Source: Paraclostridium ghonii | GTDB lineage: Bacteria; Bacillota; Clostridia; Peptostreptococcales; Peptostreptococcaceae | Direction: 5' to 3' (one strand) | DNA length: 64,000 nucleotides | NCBI RefSeq assembly: GCF_030815085.1 | Contig: NZ_JAUSWG010000004.1 | Part shown: positions 8,161 through 16,561 of the stretch, piece after piece | How positions within the stretch are numbered: the first letter of the stretch is position 1 | Layout of the letters: each line of letters opens with the position of its first letter | Position numbers and translations under genes: made by a program | Notes under the pieces: generated by a model | The model's database searches: none | Seen by the model: the letters and a program-made list of their open reading frames with translations, nothing else | What the model was told of the DNA's origin: nothing

Positions 8161-8765
8161 CTATTCCTTTATACTCAATGCTCTTAGTAAAAGTTTACTC
8201 ATAAATTCATACTTTAGATTAAATGTTTCTACGCTAGCTCTTAACATTTCTTCATTACTAATCTTTGCAAAATCCAACTGAAATCCACTACGTAATGCAA
8301 GGCACTCAATAAACATCCTCTGGCTCCTACCATTACCTTCTCTAAAAGGATGAATTGCATTAATTTCACCAATATAATAGGCTAATCTATCAGCTAATTT
8401 TTCAATTGTTAAATTTTCTAAATAATTTTCTTTTTCAAGCTTTCTCATTATACTAATCATTTGTTCTTCAATAAATTCACTTCGGCAGAATTGATTTCCT
8501 TTTGAAATATTTACAGTTCTTATTGTACCAGCCCACTCATATATATCACCAAATATAAACTTGTGTATACTTTTTAAATAATTAAAATCTAATTTCCCAT
8601 GTGTAGGGCTTTGCATGAACTGTGCTGTTCTTAAAGAAGTAATACTTCTCTCTGCTGATTTTAATCATTTTCATCGGTAATATTAAGCTTATTCTTTAAT
8701 ACATACGTTCCTGGATAACAATAGTGACTATCCGTTTCATATTCATAATAGTATTTATCTTCCAT
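8161..8765 (-). pseudogene. Fic-domain toxin gene, interrupted by a single-base frameshift
   Basis: The downstream frame (8161-8616) encodes the Fic core with the complete motif HPFREGNGRSQR (His 89 of that frame), which in active Fic proteins transfers AMP to target hydroxyls. The upstream frame starts with ATG at 8765 and reads MEDKYYYEYETDSHYCYPGT then YVLKNKLNITDEND before a TAA at 8661-8663. Restoring one base there (GAT TTA AAA in place of GAT TAA AA) joins it smoothly to KSAERSITSLRTAQFMQSP. The intact protein would be about 201 residues. The ATG overlaps the antitoxin stop (TAATG). The internal ATG at 8616 has no evident RBS, so the core may not be made unless recoding occurs. Confidence 0.85.
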
Positions 8766-8938
8766 TAGTTCACCAGTTTTTGTGTATACTGTTTTACAAG
8801 CTTATCTATAGCTTCTTGAAATGAAACTTTACCTTCTAAGCATTCTCTTATTCTATCTTTATCCTCTTGTAATAAGGGCATATTCTCCATTGACATAGTT
8901 GCATTTGTATTTTCTATAATTCTATCTTCTTTATTCAT
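8765..8938 (-). CDS. Fic antitoxin (VbhA-like inhibitor, class I)
   Basis: This 57-residue protein begins at ATG 8938, chosen over a longer upstream start because AAAGGGTGA lies 8 nt before it. It contains TMSMEN at about residues 14-19, matching the (S/T)xxxE(G/N) inhibition motif whose Glu blocks the ATP gamma-phosphate site of Fic enzymes. A helical antitoxin-type C-terminus follows (KDRIRECLEGKVSFQEAIDK). Its stop overlaps the fic start, as is usual for fic toxin-antitoxin pairs. It appears intact although the toxin gene is frameshifted. Confidence 0.82.
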   Translation of the reverse strand: MNKEDRIIENTNATMSMENMPLLQEDKDRIRECLEGKVSFQEAIDKLVKQYTQKLVN

Positions 8939-8981
8939 GATCAAGTTCACCCTTTCTAGATACAAATTTAATATTTTATTA

Positions 8982-8990
8982 ATTATACCA
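8982..8990 (-). promoter_or_regulatory. Extended -10 promoter of the Fic antitoxin-toxin pair
   Basis: The minus strand reads TGGTATAAT (TGn extended -10) about 45 bp before the antitoxin ATG. No good -35 is visible, as allowed for extended -10 promoters. Confidence 0.5.
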
Positions 8991-9150
8991 TATCTATAAT
9001 AACACTACTATAAGCCATGTAAAATATTTATATATAGATTCCAATAATAATTCTACATAATTGAAGTCTTTTACTATTTCTAATAATCTTAGATACTAAA
9101 AATTGCTCAATTCAAATGATGTAGCGTTTTAATTAGAACTTATATATCAT

Positions 9151-9429
9151 TTATTTGATTTTGCTCAACTCATCTATAAATGCTGGTTTTCTTTTATATA
9201 AACTATTTAAATAGCCTATTATTTAACTTTGCTTTTCTTTTCCTGCTAGTTTTTTATACTCTTTAATTTTTCTACATACTTCTTTGTAGTTGCTTCTATT
9301 GCTTGATGATTGTGCTCTATATTTTATATATTCTTCATATATGTCTATTACTTCATCCTTATATTTAGCAATTAATTTAGGAGCGTAATATTCAACACTA
9401 CTTATATCTTGTCTTATAAGTTCTATCAT
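9151..9429 (-). pseudogene. C-terminal fragment of a larger unrecognised protein with an internal stop
   Basis: The open part (9223-9429) reads MIELIRQDISSVEYYAPKLI and on through IYEEYIKYRAQSSSNRSNYK and VCRKIKEYKKLAGKE; after one in-frame TAA at 9223 the same frame continues LYKRKPAFIDELSKIK to a stop at 9151. This pattern (helical repeats ending in an [L/Y]xxKYxRRPAFLDEL-like tail) is what I associate with the C-terminus of large SWIM-zinc-finger-type proteins. The N-terminal part is missing. An RBS-like AGAGGAAA precedes the ATG, so expression of the 68-residue piece cannot be excluded. Confidence 0.5.
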
Positions 9430-9659
9430 TTTCCTCTTAAAATGAGTTTAATTAATTTTTTACATTTCTTTAATTCATTATAATCAGAGTATTTAAATAT
9501 TATAGAATCTTTTAATGTTTTGTTCTTTTATGTTAGTTCTATTTTAGATTCCATTTTTACGCCTTTAATTTTTATGTTTATATTATAATATTGTATATTA
9601 TTTTCCAAATTTATACTATCTATATCGCTTTTATTTAACTATTATAAAATATATCTATT
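9430..9659. other. Intergenic stretch with a possible short coding relic
   Basis: The minus strand holds a short broken frame (MESKIELT, stop, then KDSIIFKYSDYNELKKCKKL) that ends exactly at the start of the downstream fragment. It may be part of the same decayed gene. I see nothing else here. Confidence 0.3.
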
Positions 9660-9688
9660 TTGGTACAAATCATACCTTTATTTAATAT
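9660..9688 (+). promoter_or_regulatory. Probable promoter of the ABC importer operon
   Basis: TTGGTA at 9660-9665 and TAATAT at 9683-9688 are separated by 17 bp, about 40 bp before the first start codon. I looked for TPP-riboswitch landmarks between 9430 and 9727 and found none. Confidence 0.55.
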
Positions 9689-9727
9689 TATAATATATAC
9701 TAGCAAAATCTATGGAGGTGACATATT

Positions 9728-10480
9728 ATGACATCAATAGTAGATGTAAAAAATCTTACCAAAAACTTTTATAATAAAGATGGTGAAATCCAAGTTTTAA
9801 ATGATATTAATTTTTCTTTAAATGAAGGAGAAATTTTAACTCTACTTGGACCTTCTGGAAGTGGTAAATCTACTATTTTAAACATTTTAACAGAACTTCT
9901 AAAACCAACATCCGGTAAAGTTAATATAACTGGCAATATAGGTTATATGTTTCAAAAGGATCATCTTTTAGAGTGGAGAACCATAATGGATAATATTTTA
10001 ATAGGCCTTGAAATTCAAAAAAAGAAAACTCCTGAATCTATTTCTAGAATTGAAAGATTATTAAAAACTTATGGTTTATGGGATTTTAGAAATATGTACC
10101 CAAAAGAACTATCCGGTGGTATGAGACAAAGAGTTGCTTTAATTCGTACACTTGCTGTAAATCCTGATATTCTTTTGCTTGACGAGCCATTTTCAGCTCT
10201 TGATTATCAAACTAGAATATTGGTTAGTGACGATGTTTACAAAATTATTAGAAATGAAGGTAAATCTGCAATATTAGTAACCCATGATATATCAGAAGCT
10301 ATATCCATGTCAGATAAAATAGCAGTCCTTTCAAAGCGCCCTGCAACAATTAAAAGTATCTATACTATAGACTTAAAAATATCTGGAGAAAGAACCCCTA
10401 TTATATCACGTAGTGCTGAAAACTTTAAAGATTATTTTAACATCTTATGGAAGGAGATCGATTCAAGTGAAACAAAATAA
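9728..10480 (+). CDS. ABC importer ATP-binding subunit (SsuB/TauB/ThiZ type)
   Basis: This 250-residue ATPase energises uptake of a small organic anion or vitamin precursor. Walker A is GPSGSGKST (about 42-50), the signature is LSGGMRQR, Walker B is ILLLDEPFSALD and the switch His is in VTHDISEA. The start has an ideal GGAGGTGA. It overlaps the permease start by 14 bp and is followed by the binding protein, giving the order ATPase-permease-SBP. The exact substrate (sulfonate, taurine, nitrate or thiamine precursor) cannot be told from the ATPase. Confidence 0.93.
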   Translation: MTSIVDVKNLTKNFYNKDGEIQVLNDINFSLNEGEILTLLGPSGSGKSTILNILTELLKPTSGKVNITGNIGYMFQKDHLLEWRTIMDNILIGLEIQKKKTPESISRIERLLKTYGLWDFRNMYPKELSGGMRQRVALIRTLAVNPDILLLDEPFSALDYQTRILVSDDVYKIIRNEGKSAILVTHDISEAISMSDKIAVLSKRPATIKSIYTIDLKISGERTPIISRSAENFKDYFNILWKEIDSSETK

Positions 10481-11270
10481 TCTTTCCACAGGTCATATTA
10501 AGTATTTAAAATCAATAAAAAAAGAAAAGAGGATAGTATTTTTTTCTCAATGGATTTTATTAATTGGATTTATAGCTATATGGGAAATACTAGCTCGATT
10601 AAATATTATAGACGTATTTTTATTTAGTAAGCCAAGTGATATATATGCTTTATTTGTTAAATATCTTCAAACTGGCGAACTATTAAAACATGTTTTAATA
10701 TCTAGCTATGAAACAGTTGTCGGTTTAGTAATTGGTACCGTTTTAGGTATATTAATAGCTATTTTTCTTTGGTGGTCTGAACGTCTATCAAAAATTCTAG
10801 ACCCGTTTTTAGTAGTTTTGAATGCACTTCCTAAAACTGCTCTTGCTCCTATTTTAATAGTTTGGGCTGGTACTGGTATGAAAGGTATTATAGTTATAGC
10901 TATTACAATTTCTGTAGTTGTTACTATACTTTCAGCCTATAACTATTTTATATCAGTGGATGAAGAAAAAATAAAAATGCTTAAGAGTTTCGGAGCTACT
11001 AAGTTTCAGATATTAACTAAGTTAATTTTCCCTTCAAATATAGGAAATTTAATTAATTTAACAAAGATAAATATAGGTATGGCATGGGTAGGAGTTATAG
11101 TTGGAGAGTTCTTGGTTTCTAGATACGGACTTGGATATCTAATAGTTTATGGAGGCCAAGTCTTTAAGTTAGATTTAGTTATGATGGGTGTAATAGTCTT
11201 AGCTGTATGCGCTTTAGTAATGTATCAAATTTTAAATATAGCTGAAAAAATTTATAAATCTAAAAGATAA
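10467..11270 (+). CDS. ABC importer permease subunit (SsuC/TauC type)
   Basis: Start is GTG at 10467, preceded by AAGGAG at 10451-10456; a longer frame to 10413 lies inside the ATPase gene and lacks an RBS. The 267-residue protein has about six transmembrane segments, first at residues 25-45, and a BPD_transp_1 EAA-type loop (SFGATKFQILTKLIFPSNIG) that contacts the ATPase. It works with the adjacent ATPase and lipoprotein. Confidence 0.92.
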   Translation: MKQNNLSTGHIKYLKSIKKEKRIVFFSQWILLIGFIAIWEILARLNIIDVFLFSKPSDIYALFVKYLQTGELLKHVLISSYETVVGLVIGTVLGILIAIFLWWSERLSKILDPFLVVLNALPKTALAPILIVWAGTGMKGIIVIAITISVVVTILSAYNYFISVDEEKIKMLKSFGATKFQILTKLIFPSNIGNLINLTKINIGMAWVGVIVGEFLVSRYGLGYLIVYGGQVFKLDLVMMGVIVLAVCALVMYQILNIAEKIYKSKR

Positions 11271-11360
11271 TTTTTAAGCCATATAGTATTAACTATATGT
11301 AACATATATTGTAACTTTTTAATAAAATGTAAAATATAAAATTTTTAAAGGGGGCTATTT

Positions 11361-12398
11361 ATGTTCAAAAAAATCTCAACTTTATTAGCCGTAGCAACAA
11401 GCCTTGCACTAGGTGTTGCTGGTTGTACAAAAGATACTTCTTCAAATAATACTGATAAAGATATGACTAAGTTAACAGTAGGAGAGGTGACTCATTCTAT
11501 TTTTTATGCCCCTCAATATGTAGCAATAACTCAAGGATTTTTTGATGATGAAGGTATAGAAATAGATCTTATAAATACCCAAGGTGCTGATAAAACGATG
11601 GCAGCTTTACTTTCAGGAGAGGTTGATATAGGTCTTATGGGTCCTGAAGCTTCTATTTATGTATATAATAAAGGCAATGACAACTATGCTGTAAACTTTG
11701 CACAATTAACTCAAAAGGACGGTAGCTTTTTAGTATCTCGTGAGAAAAATGATAATTTCTCATTTGATAAGTTAAAAGGTAAAGAAGTTTTAGGTGGTAG
11801 AAAAGGTGGAGTTCCTGAGATGACTTTAGAGTACGTTTTAAAGAAAAATAATCTTACTTTAGGACCAGATACTAAAAATGGTGAAGTTCATATTCGTACA
11901 GATGTGCAGTTCAATGTTTTAGCCGGTTCATTTGCGGGTGGCGAAGGTGATTATGTTGCATTATTCGAGCCTGCTGCTTCTGAAATAGAAAAACAAGGTA
12001 AAGGATATGTAGTAGCTTCTATCGGTGAAGAATCAGGACTTATTCCTTACACTGCTTATTCTGCACCTAAAGATTATATAAAAGAAAATAAAGATATAAT
12101 TCAAAAATTTACAAATGCAGTTTATAAAGGTCAAGTATGGGTTAAAAATCATTCTGCTGAAGAAATAGCTACAGCTATAGAGCCTTTCTTTACAGATTTT
12201 GAGAAAAAAGATTTGGTTTCAGTAGTTCAAAGATATAAATCTATAGATGCATGGTCTTCAAATCCAGCGTTAAAAGAAGATAGTTTAAACCTTTTAATGA
12301 ATATAATGGAAGATGCTAAAGAACTTGATAAAAAAGCTCCTTATGATAAAGTTGTAGATACAAGTTTTGCTAATGAAAGTATAAAAAGTATAAAATAA
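11361..12398 (+). CDS. ABC importer substrate-binding lipoprotein (NMT1/SsuA-like)
   Basis: The 345-residue precursor has a lipoprotein signal with lipobox GVAGC (Cys22) and a Ser/Asn-rich linker, followed by a type II periplasmic-binding fold. The motif VGEVTHSIFYAPQYVAITQG and LLSGEVDIGLMGPEA resemble NMT1/ThiY and SsuA proteins, which bind pyrimidine precursors of thiamine, aliphatic sulfonates or nitrate. It is 90 bp downstream of the permease with its own GGGGG-type RBS. The ligand is not predictable by eye. Linked genes give no vitamin or sulfur-metabolism clue. Confidence 0.9.
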   Translation: MFKKISTLLAVATSLALGVAGCTKDTSSNNTDKDMTKLTVGEVTHSIFYAPQYVAITQGFFDDEGIEIDLINTQGADKTMAALLSGEVDIGLMGPEASIYVYNKGNDNYAVNFAQLTQKDGSFLVSREKNDNFSFDKLKGKEVLGGRKGGVPEMTLEYVLKKNNLTLGPDTKNGEVHIRTDVQFNVLAGSFAGGEGDYVALFEPAASEIEKQGKGYVVASIGEESGLIPYTAYSAPKDYIKENKDIIQKFTNAVYKGQVWVKNHSAEEIATAIEPFFTDFEKKDLVSVVQRYKSIDAWSSNPALKEDSLNLLMNIMEDAKELDKKAPYDKVVDTSFANESIKSIK

Positions 12399-12516
12399 AT
12401 TAGTAACATAAAGAGTAATAATTTAATATAATTTAGTATATACTATTAGTAGTATATTTTGGATTCGACCTTACTATAATAATTCTACTCCTATTTATTA
12501 TAGGCGAATACCTTCT
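12399..12516 (+). other. Intergenic leader-like stretch before a strong terminator
   Basis: About 120 nt separate the binding-protein stop from the terminator. It contains TATAAT at 12475-12480 with no clear -35, a CCTAT/ATAGG hairpin at about 12490-12503, and CCTTCTAAGG abutting the terminator. It may be just a long 3' UTR or a short attenuator leader for the Fe-S gene. No known riboswitch motif was recognised. Confidence 0.3.
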
Positions 12517-12560
12517 AAGGGAAAAGATTGTCTTTTTATAGATAATCTTTTCCCTTTTTT
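12517..12560 (+). terminator. Intrinsic terminator
   Basis: Stem GGGAAAAGATT/AATCTTTTCCC is followed by TTTTTT. It separates the importer operon from the Fe-S protein gene. Confidence 0.9.
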
Positions 12561-12609
12561 AATTTATATGTTATATAATTTTATTGTAGGAATAGAAGGG
12601 GGAATATTT

Positions 12610-13674
12610 ATGAAGAGAATTGACGAAAGAGATATTATATTTTCAAGAGTTAGTTATAAAAAAAATTCAAGAGTTTATAATGATTACTATAAAAGAAATC
12701 CAGATAAAAAACCTATAGACGATAGTCTTAGATCTAGACCTGAACTTTGTGGAGAAGGAACTATGACATATAATGAGATTAATTCACCTATGGCATCTTC
12801 TGCATTTGAGTTTTTATCAGATATTAAACATCTTTGCGAGGGACAAGTTAATGATACAAAAGTTGAGGTTAATAAAAAAGTTATTACTAAGCGTATAAAA
12901 GGGTTTGCTTCTCACTATGGAGCAAAATTAGTTGGAATTACAAAGCTTAGAGATTATCATTTTTATACTCATCAAGGAAGACATGAAGAAGTCTATGGTC
13001 ATGAAGTTAAGTCTGATCATAAATACGCCATAGTATTTGCAGTTCCTATGGAAAAAGATATGATAAACAGAGGTCCTATGATATCTGAAGTTGTTGAAAC
13101 TAGCAAAGCATATGTAGATGTTTCAATTATTGGTATGATTCTTAGTTATTATATAAGAAATTTAGGATATGAAGCTAGAAATCACATGGATTCTAACTAT
13201 CTTTTAATGCCCGTTTTAATAGCTAAAGATGCAGGTCTTGGATGTATTGGTAGAAATACAATTCTTACAACAAAAGAATATGGATCTTGCATTAGACTTG
13301 GAGTTGTAACTACAAACTTAGAGCTAGAAGAAGATTCTCCTATAGATTTTGGTTTAGATGATTTTTGCAGTGTATGCAAAAAATGTTCTTATAATTGTCC
13401 ATCTACTTCTTTATCTAATGAATCAGATAAGGAGTTTAATGGAACTTATCATTGGACCATAGATGTAGAATCATGCTACATAAAATGGAGGTACTTAGGT
13501 ACTGATTGTGGTATATGTGTTGCTGTGTGTCCGTTTTCACAACAATTAGATAGTGTAAAATGTATAGATACATTTAAGGATAACTTACCTGCTATAAAAG
13601 AAGTTCTTCAAGAATATACTAAAAAATTTGGGAAACGTCCATTTGTTCCTGGAAATCCTAGTTGGATGAGATAA
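12610..13674 (+). CDS. QueG/reductive-dehalogenase-like protein with two 4Fe-4S clusters
   Basis: The 354-residue protein starts at ATG 12610, which has GAAGGGGGAA before it; the longer frame to 12568 has no RBS. The C-terminal half has ferredoxin motifs CSVCKKCSYNCP (about residues 255-268) and, further on, CGICVAVCPF (about 305-314), as in epoxyqueuosine reductase and reductive dehalogenases. The middle region (KDAGLGCIGRNTILTTKEYG) matches the cobalamin-binding-type fold of these families. It lacks a Tat signal and so is cytoplasmic. No queuosine genes are nearby; the substrate is unknown and true QueG function is doubtful. Confidence 0.8.
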   Translation: MKRIDERDIIFSRVSYKKNSRVYNDYYKRNPDKKPIDDSLRSRPELCGEGTMTYNEINSPMASSAFEFLSDIKHLCEGQVNDTKVEVNKKVITKRIKGFASHYGAKLVGITKLRDYHFYTHQGRHEEVYGHEVKSDHKYAIVFAVPMEKDMINRGPMISEVVETSKAYVDVSIIGMILSYYIRNLGYEARNHMDSNYLLMPVLIAKDAGLGCIGRNTILTTKEYGSCIRLGVVTTNLELEEDSPIDFGLDDFCSVCKKCSYNCPSTSLSNESDKEFNGTYHWTIDVESCYIKWRYLGTDCGICVAVCPFSQQLDSVKCIDTFKDNLPAIKEVLQEYTKKFGKRPFVPGNPSWMR

Positions 13675-13677
13675 TTT

Positions 13678-13718
13678 TAGCCGTCTAAATAATATTTTAA
13701 CATATTATTAGACGGCTA
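13678..13718. terminator. Bidirectional hairpin between convergent genes
   Basis: A long stem, AGCCGTCTAAtAATAT/ATATTaTTAGACGGCT, lies between the Fe-S gene (plus) and the DUF2804 gene (minus). There is no strong T-run on either side, but the stem is very stable. Confidence 0.65.
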
Positions 13719-13741
13719 TATAATTGAATTCTTTAATCTCT

Positions 13742-14716
13742 TCACCTCTTAGCAAAATGACTTTCACACCACCCTATTTCATTATTAAAAATAATTTTTT
13801 TATCTTTACACATAACATATCCATTTATATATCCTACCATTTGTTTTAACTTAAATTTAAAAATTTTTATATTATCAGGTTTGAAATCTCTTATTATAGG
13901 TTTAAATTTCAAATTCACCTCATCACCTCTCATAGATTTTACATCTATAGTACAATCATTATTGTTATACTTAAAATAAATATCTCTATCAAATTTATAT
14001 ATTTTATCATCAATTTTTAAAGCATTTTCATTTACACCAGTGTAATCTGTATACTTTGCCCCTAAATTTATAGATACATGCTCATGCTTTTCATTTGTAA
14101 ATCCGCTAGTTAGCCAGTCCCACTCACATTTACGCTTTAAGACACCCCTACCATAATCTATAAAGCACTTTGAATTGCTTAAATCATACTCCATTTCTCC
14201 TATTCTTAAAATTCCTTTAGTTATCAAGTTCATGTGTTTTGATGTGTAATGAAAATGTTCAAAGTCCCATGGAATAAGCACATTTAACGATTCATAGTCT
14301 AGGTATATAGTTGAAGTAATATCAAAATCATCTAGCTTTAAGTCTAGATTTAAATAGTTTGAGCTTCTTAATATATTTATAAATTTACGCTTTCCTTTGT
14401 AATATGCATATGAGTTTATATTATCATCAATAACAATATATTTGATTAATGGATGCCTATATATTTTACTTATCCTAATATCCTCTTTTAAATTATAAAA
14501 ATCTGCATGTATAATTGAACAATGTCCTAAATCAGATATTAAAAAGTTAAATACAAATTCTTCACTTATCCAAATATAGTGATTCCATATTTTTTTCTTT
14601 AAAAAACATTGATTTATAGAACAATCCTTAAATGGTACATCATTCCAACCTATAGCATAATCATTTAAAAAACCATTATTGTCACATATAGATTTACTAT
14701 CTCTTACTCGCCTCAT
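13742..14716 (-). CDS. DUF2804 family protein
   Basis: At 324 residues this matches the size and motifs of DUF2804, a family of uncharacterised proteins with a lipocalin/AttH-like beta fold: GWNDVPF near the N-terminus, DYGRGVLKRKCEWDWLTSGF near 195-215, and ending GWCESHFAKR. No signal peptide or membrane segment is visible. It begins at ATG with GGGGGAA upstream, and is transcribed alone. A link to lipid or carotenoid-like modification has been suggested for related folds, but its function is unknown. Confidence 0.8.
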   Translation of the reverse strand: MRRVRDSKSICDNNGFLNDYAIGWNDVPFKDCSINQCFLKKKIWNHYIWISEEFVFNFLISDLGHCSIIHADFYNLKEDIRISKIYRHPLIKYIVIDDNINSYAYYKGKRKFINILRSSNYLNLDLKLDDFDITSTIYLDYESLNVLIPWDFEHFHYTSKHMNLITKGILRIGEMEYDLSNSKCFIDYGRGVLKRKCEWDWLTSGFTNEKHEHVSINLGAKYTDYTGVNENALKIDDKIYKFDRDIYFKYNNNDCTIDVKSMRGDEVNLKFKPIIRDFKPDNIKIFKFKLKQMVGYINGYVMCKDKKIIFNNEIGWCESHFAKR

Positions 14717-14800
14717 GCCATTCCCCCTTGATATAAATATAGTTATTAAATTAGTATATTATTCTTTTGAAATAATTGTGACACTATAAAATTTAAAAAA

Positions 14801-14928
14801 GAGGTCATCTAAAAATAATGCGCAAGAGTAAATATATAAGTTTTAGCAAGCTTTAAAGCATTTTTATAGCTTTATTAACAAAACTTATATATTTATTCTA
14901 AGCGTCATAAAATTTTGAGACACCCCCC
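14801..14928. repeat. 128-bp near-palindromic intergenic element (possible MITE or terminator)
   Basis: Inner arms AGTAAATATATAAGTTTT (14827-14844) and AAACTTATATATTTATTC (14881-14898) are almost perfectly complementary, and outer arms GAGGTCATCTAAAAATAATG and its partner ending AAATTTTGAGACACCCCCC (up to 14928) pair imperfectly. On the minus strand the outer arm is followed by TTTTTT, so it could also end transcription from the gene at 14933, whose stop it directly abuts. Confidence 0.6.
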
Positions 14929-14932
14929 TTTA

Positions 14933-15808
14933 TTATGCATTTTTATAAATATATAATGCCTCTACTCTAGCACAGTAAATTTCTTTTTTATCATAGCCTA
15001 TGTATTTTGCATATTTTTCAATTTTTTCTTTTTCTATTTCAGCCTCACAGCTATGATTTTGCTCTATATTCTCTACATATTTATCCATTAAATATTCTTT
15101 ATATTTTTTCACATCATGCCCTAAAAACTTAGTTAATCTCTCTATTTCTTTATTAAAATCTCCATCTTCTTTTATAAAAAACTCATATATATCTTCTCTA
15201 TATGGATTTAAGGCAATTATTTGCTTTATAACATAACTTTCATTGGTTTTATCTATAAATCCATCTTTATAGTTATTAAATAATGCATTTGATTTTATTA
15301 TATTTTCTTCTTCTATGTAACTTGATACTATATTTACCTCATTATCTAGAAGTGTATCAATAACTGCATAATGTATTTTAAAACAATCTTCAAATAAATA
15401 ATCAGACAATGAATTTATTAACTTTTTATCTTCCATAGACTTTTGAGCTAAACTTATTTTTTTATTTTTATTTTGTATTAAATAATCTTTTGATAAGTTT
15501 TTAGATTTTTTTGAGTAAGTCATATACTTTAGACAATAATTTTTTCTAAAAAGATTGGTATCAATGGTTATAATTTCATAGTTAACTACTATTTCTACTC
15601 CTTTTTTTATGCAGTTATCTATATATTCTTTGTACAATTTTAAACCTGTTTCATTTATATCTTTCGATGTGTAGTTTTTGGATAATTCCTTTTTAAATTT
15701 ATCTTTATATTCATTTGCTTGATTTAAAAATTCTTTTCTAATAGTATTATACCTAATTTTTTCTTCAGAAAATCTTATTATAGCCCCATTTATATCAAAT
15801 TCTTCCAC
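14933..15808 (-). CDS. Uncharacterised 291-residue protein
   Basis: I do not recognise the family. The start is placed at GTG 15808 (or the adjacent TTG at 15811) because AGGGGGG lies 6-9 nt before; an upstream ATG at 15835 has no RBS. The protein is charged and mostly helical, with no signal peptide or membrane segment. Lys-rich helices occupy residues 15-60, and the C-terminal part (ALNPYREDIYEFFI, then LTKFLGHDVKKYKEYL) looks like a helical repeat seen at the end of some Firmicute proteins of unknown role. It appears to be a single-gene unit. Confidence 0.65.
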   Translation of the reverse strand: MEEFDINGAIIRFSEEKIRYNTIRKEFLNQANEYKDKFKKELSKNYTSKDINETGLKLYKEYIDNCIKKGVEIVVNYEIITIDTNLFRKNYCLKYMTYSKKSKNLSKDYLIQNKNKKISLAQKSMEDKKLINSLSDYLFEDCFKIHYAVIDTLLDNEVNIVSSYIEEENIIKSNALFNNYKDGFIDKTNESYVIKQIIALNPYREDIYEFFIKEDGDFNKEIERLTKFLGHDVKKYKEYLMDKYVENIEQNHSCEAEIEKEKIEKYAKYIGYDKKEIYCARVEALYIYKNA

Positions 15809-15892
15809 CAAATATATCCCCCCTAATATTCTCATTAAAAACGAATATTATATATACTTTGATAAGGTACACTCTTTTTCCTTCTTAATATT

Positions 15893-15933
15893 AAAAAAAA
15901 GATGCCTCAAAACTTTTTCAAGGCATCTTTTTT
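15893..15933 (-). terminator. Terminator of tpx
   Basis: Stem GATGCCT(TGAAAAAGTTTTG)AGGCATC is followed on the minus strand by TTTTTTTT. Confidence 0.9.
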
Positions 15934-15937
15934 AATA

Positions 15938-16423
15938 CTATTTTGCAGCTTCTAATGCTTTTTCATAATTAGGTTCATTAGTTATTTCTTCTAAGTATTC
16001 TGTATATACTACTTTATTGTTTTCATCTACAACTATAACAGATCTTGATACAAGACCTAATTCTTTTATATATAATCCATAAGATTTAGAGAACTCTCTG
16101 TCTTTATAATCTGACGCTGTCACAACATTTTCAATTCCTGCATTACCGCACCATCTTGCTTGTGCAAATGGTAAATCCATTGATATAGTAAATACTTTAA
16201 CATCATTTAATTTTGTAGCTTCTTGATTAAATTTTCTAACTTCCATATCACATACTGGAGTATCTAATGATGGAACTGCTACTAATATTCTTTTCCCCTT
16301 TGTTTCACTAAATTTTATAGGGTTTAAATCATTTCCTACTACTGTAAAGTCTGGAGCTATATCTCCTACTTTAACTTGATCCCCTTCTAATGTTAATGGT
16401 GCTCCACTGAATGTAATTTTCAT
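15938..16423 (-). CDS. tpx: Thiol peroxidase (atypical 2-Cys peroxiredoxin)
   Basis: At 161 residues this is a full-length Tpx. The peroxidatic Cys58 lies in SLDTPVCDMEVRKF and the resolving Cys92 in RWCGNAGIENV. Tpx reduces hydrogen peroxide and alkyl hydroperoxides with thioredoxin as donor, in the cytoplasm. The start has AGGAGGATAT before ATG. It is transcribed alone and ends at a strong terminator. In this anaerobe it presumably defends against oxygen exposure (inference). Confidence 0.97.
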   Translation of the reverse strand: MKITFSGAPLTLEGDQVKVGDIAPDFTVVGNDLNPIKFSETKGKRILVAVPSLDTPVCDMEVRKFNQEATKLNDVKVFTISMDLPFAQARWCGNAGIENVVTASDYKDREFSKSYGLYIKELGLVSRSVIVVDENNKVVYTEYLEEITNEPNYEKALEAAK

Positions 16424-16477
16424 ACATATCCTCCTAATTATCTTTAAATTTTATTTTTTTCAGTTAAATTTTATGCA

Positions 16478-16512
16478 AAATAAAAGAGCATAATTTCTTA
16501 TACTCTTTTATA
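16478..16512 (-). terminator. Terminator of the DUF4438 gene
   Basis: Stem ATAAAAGAGTATAA/TTATGCTCTTTTAT, followed by TTTT on the minus strand, lies about 50 bp after the stop. Confidence 0.8.
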
Positions 16513-16561
16513 CCCCCTCTAATTATTATTAAACAATAATAATCAATAGTTAATTTTTTAT

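Noticed and set aside
9430..9727. TPP riboswitch before the ABC importer
   Set aside because: No CTGAGA or ACCTGA-type conserved blocks; the importer ligand therefore stays undefined.
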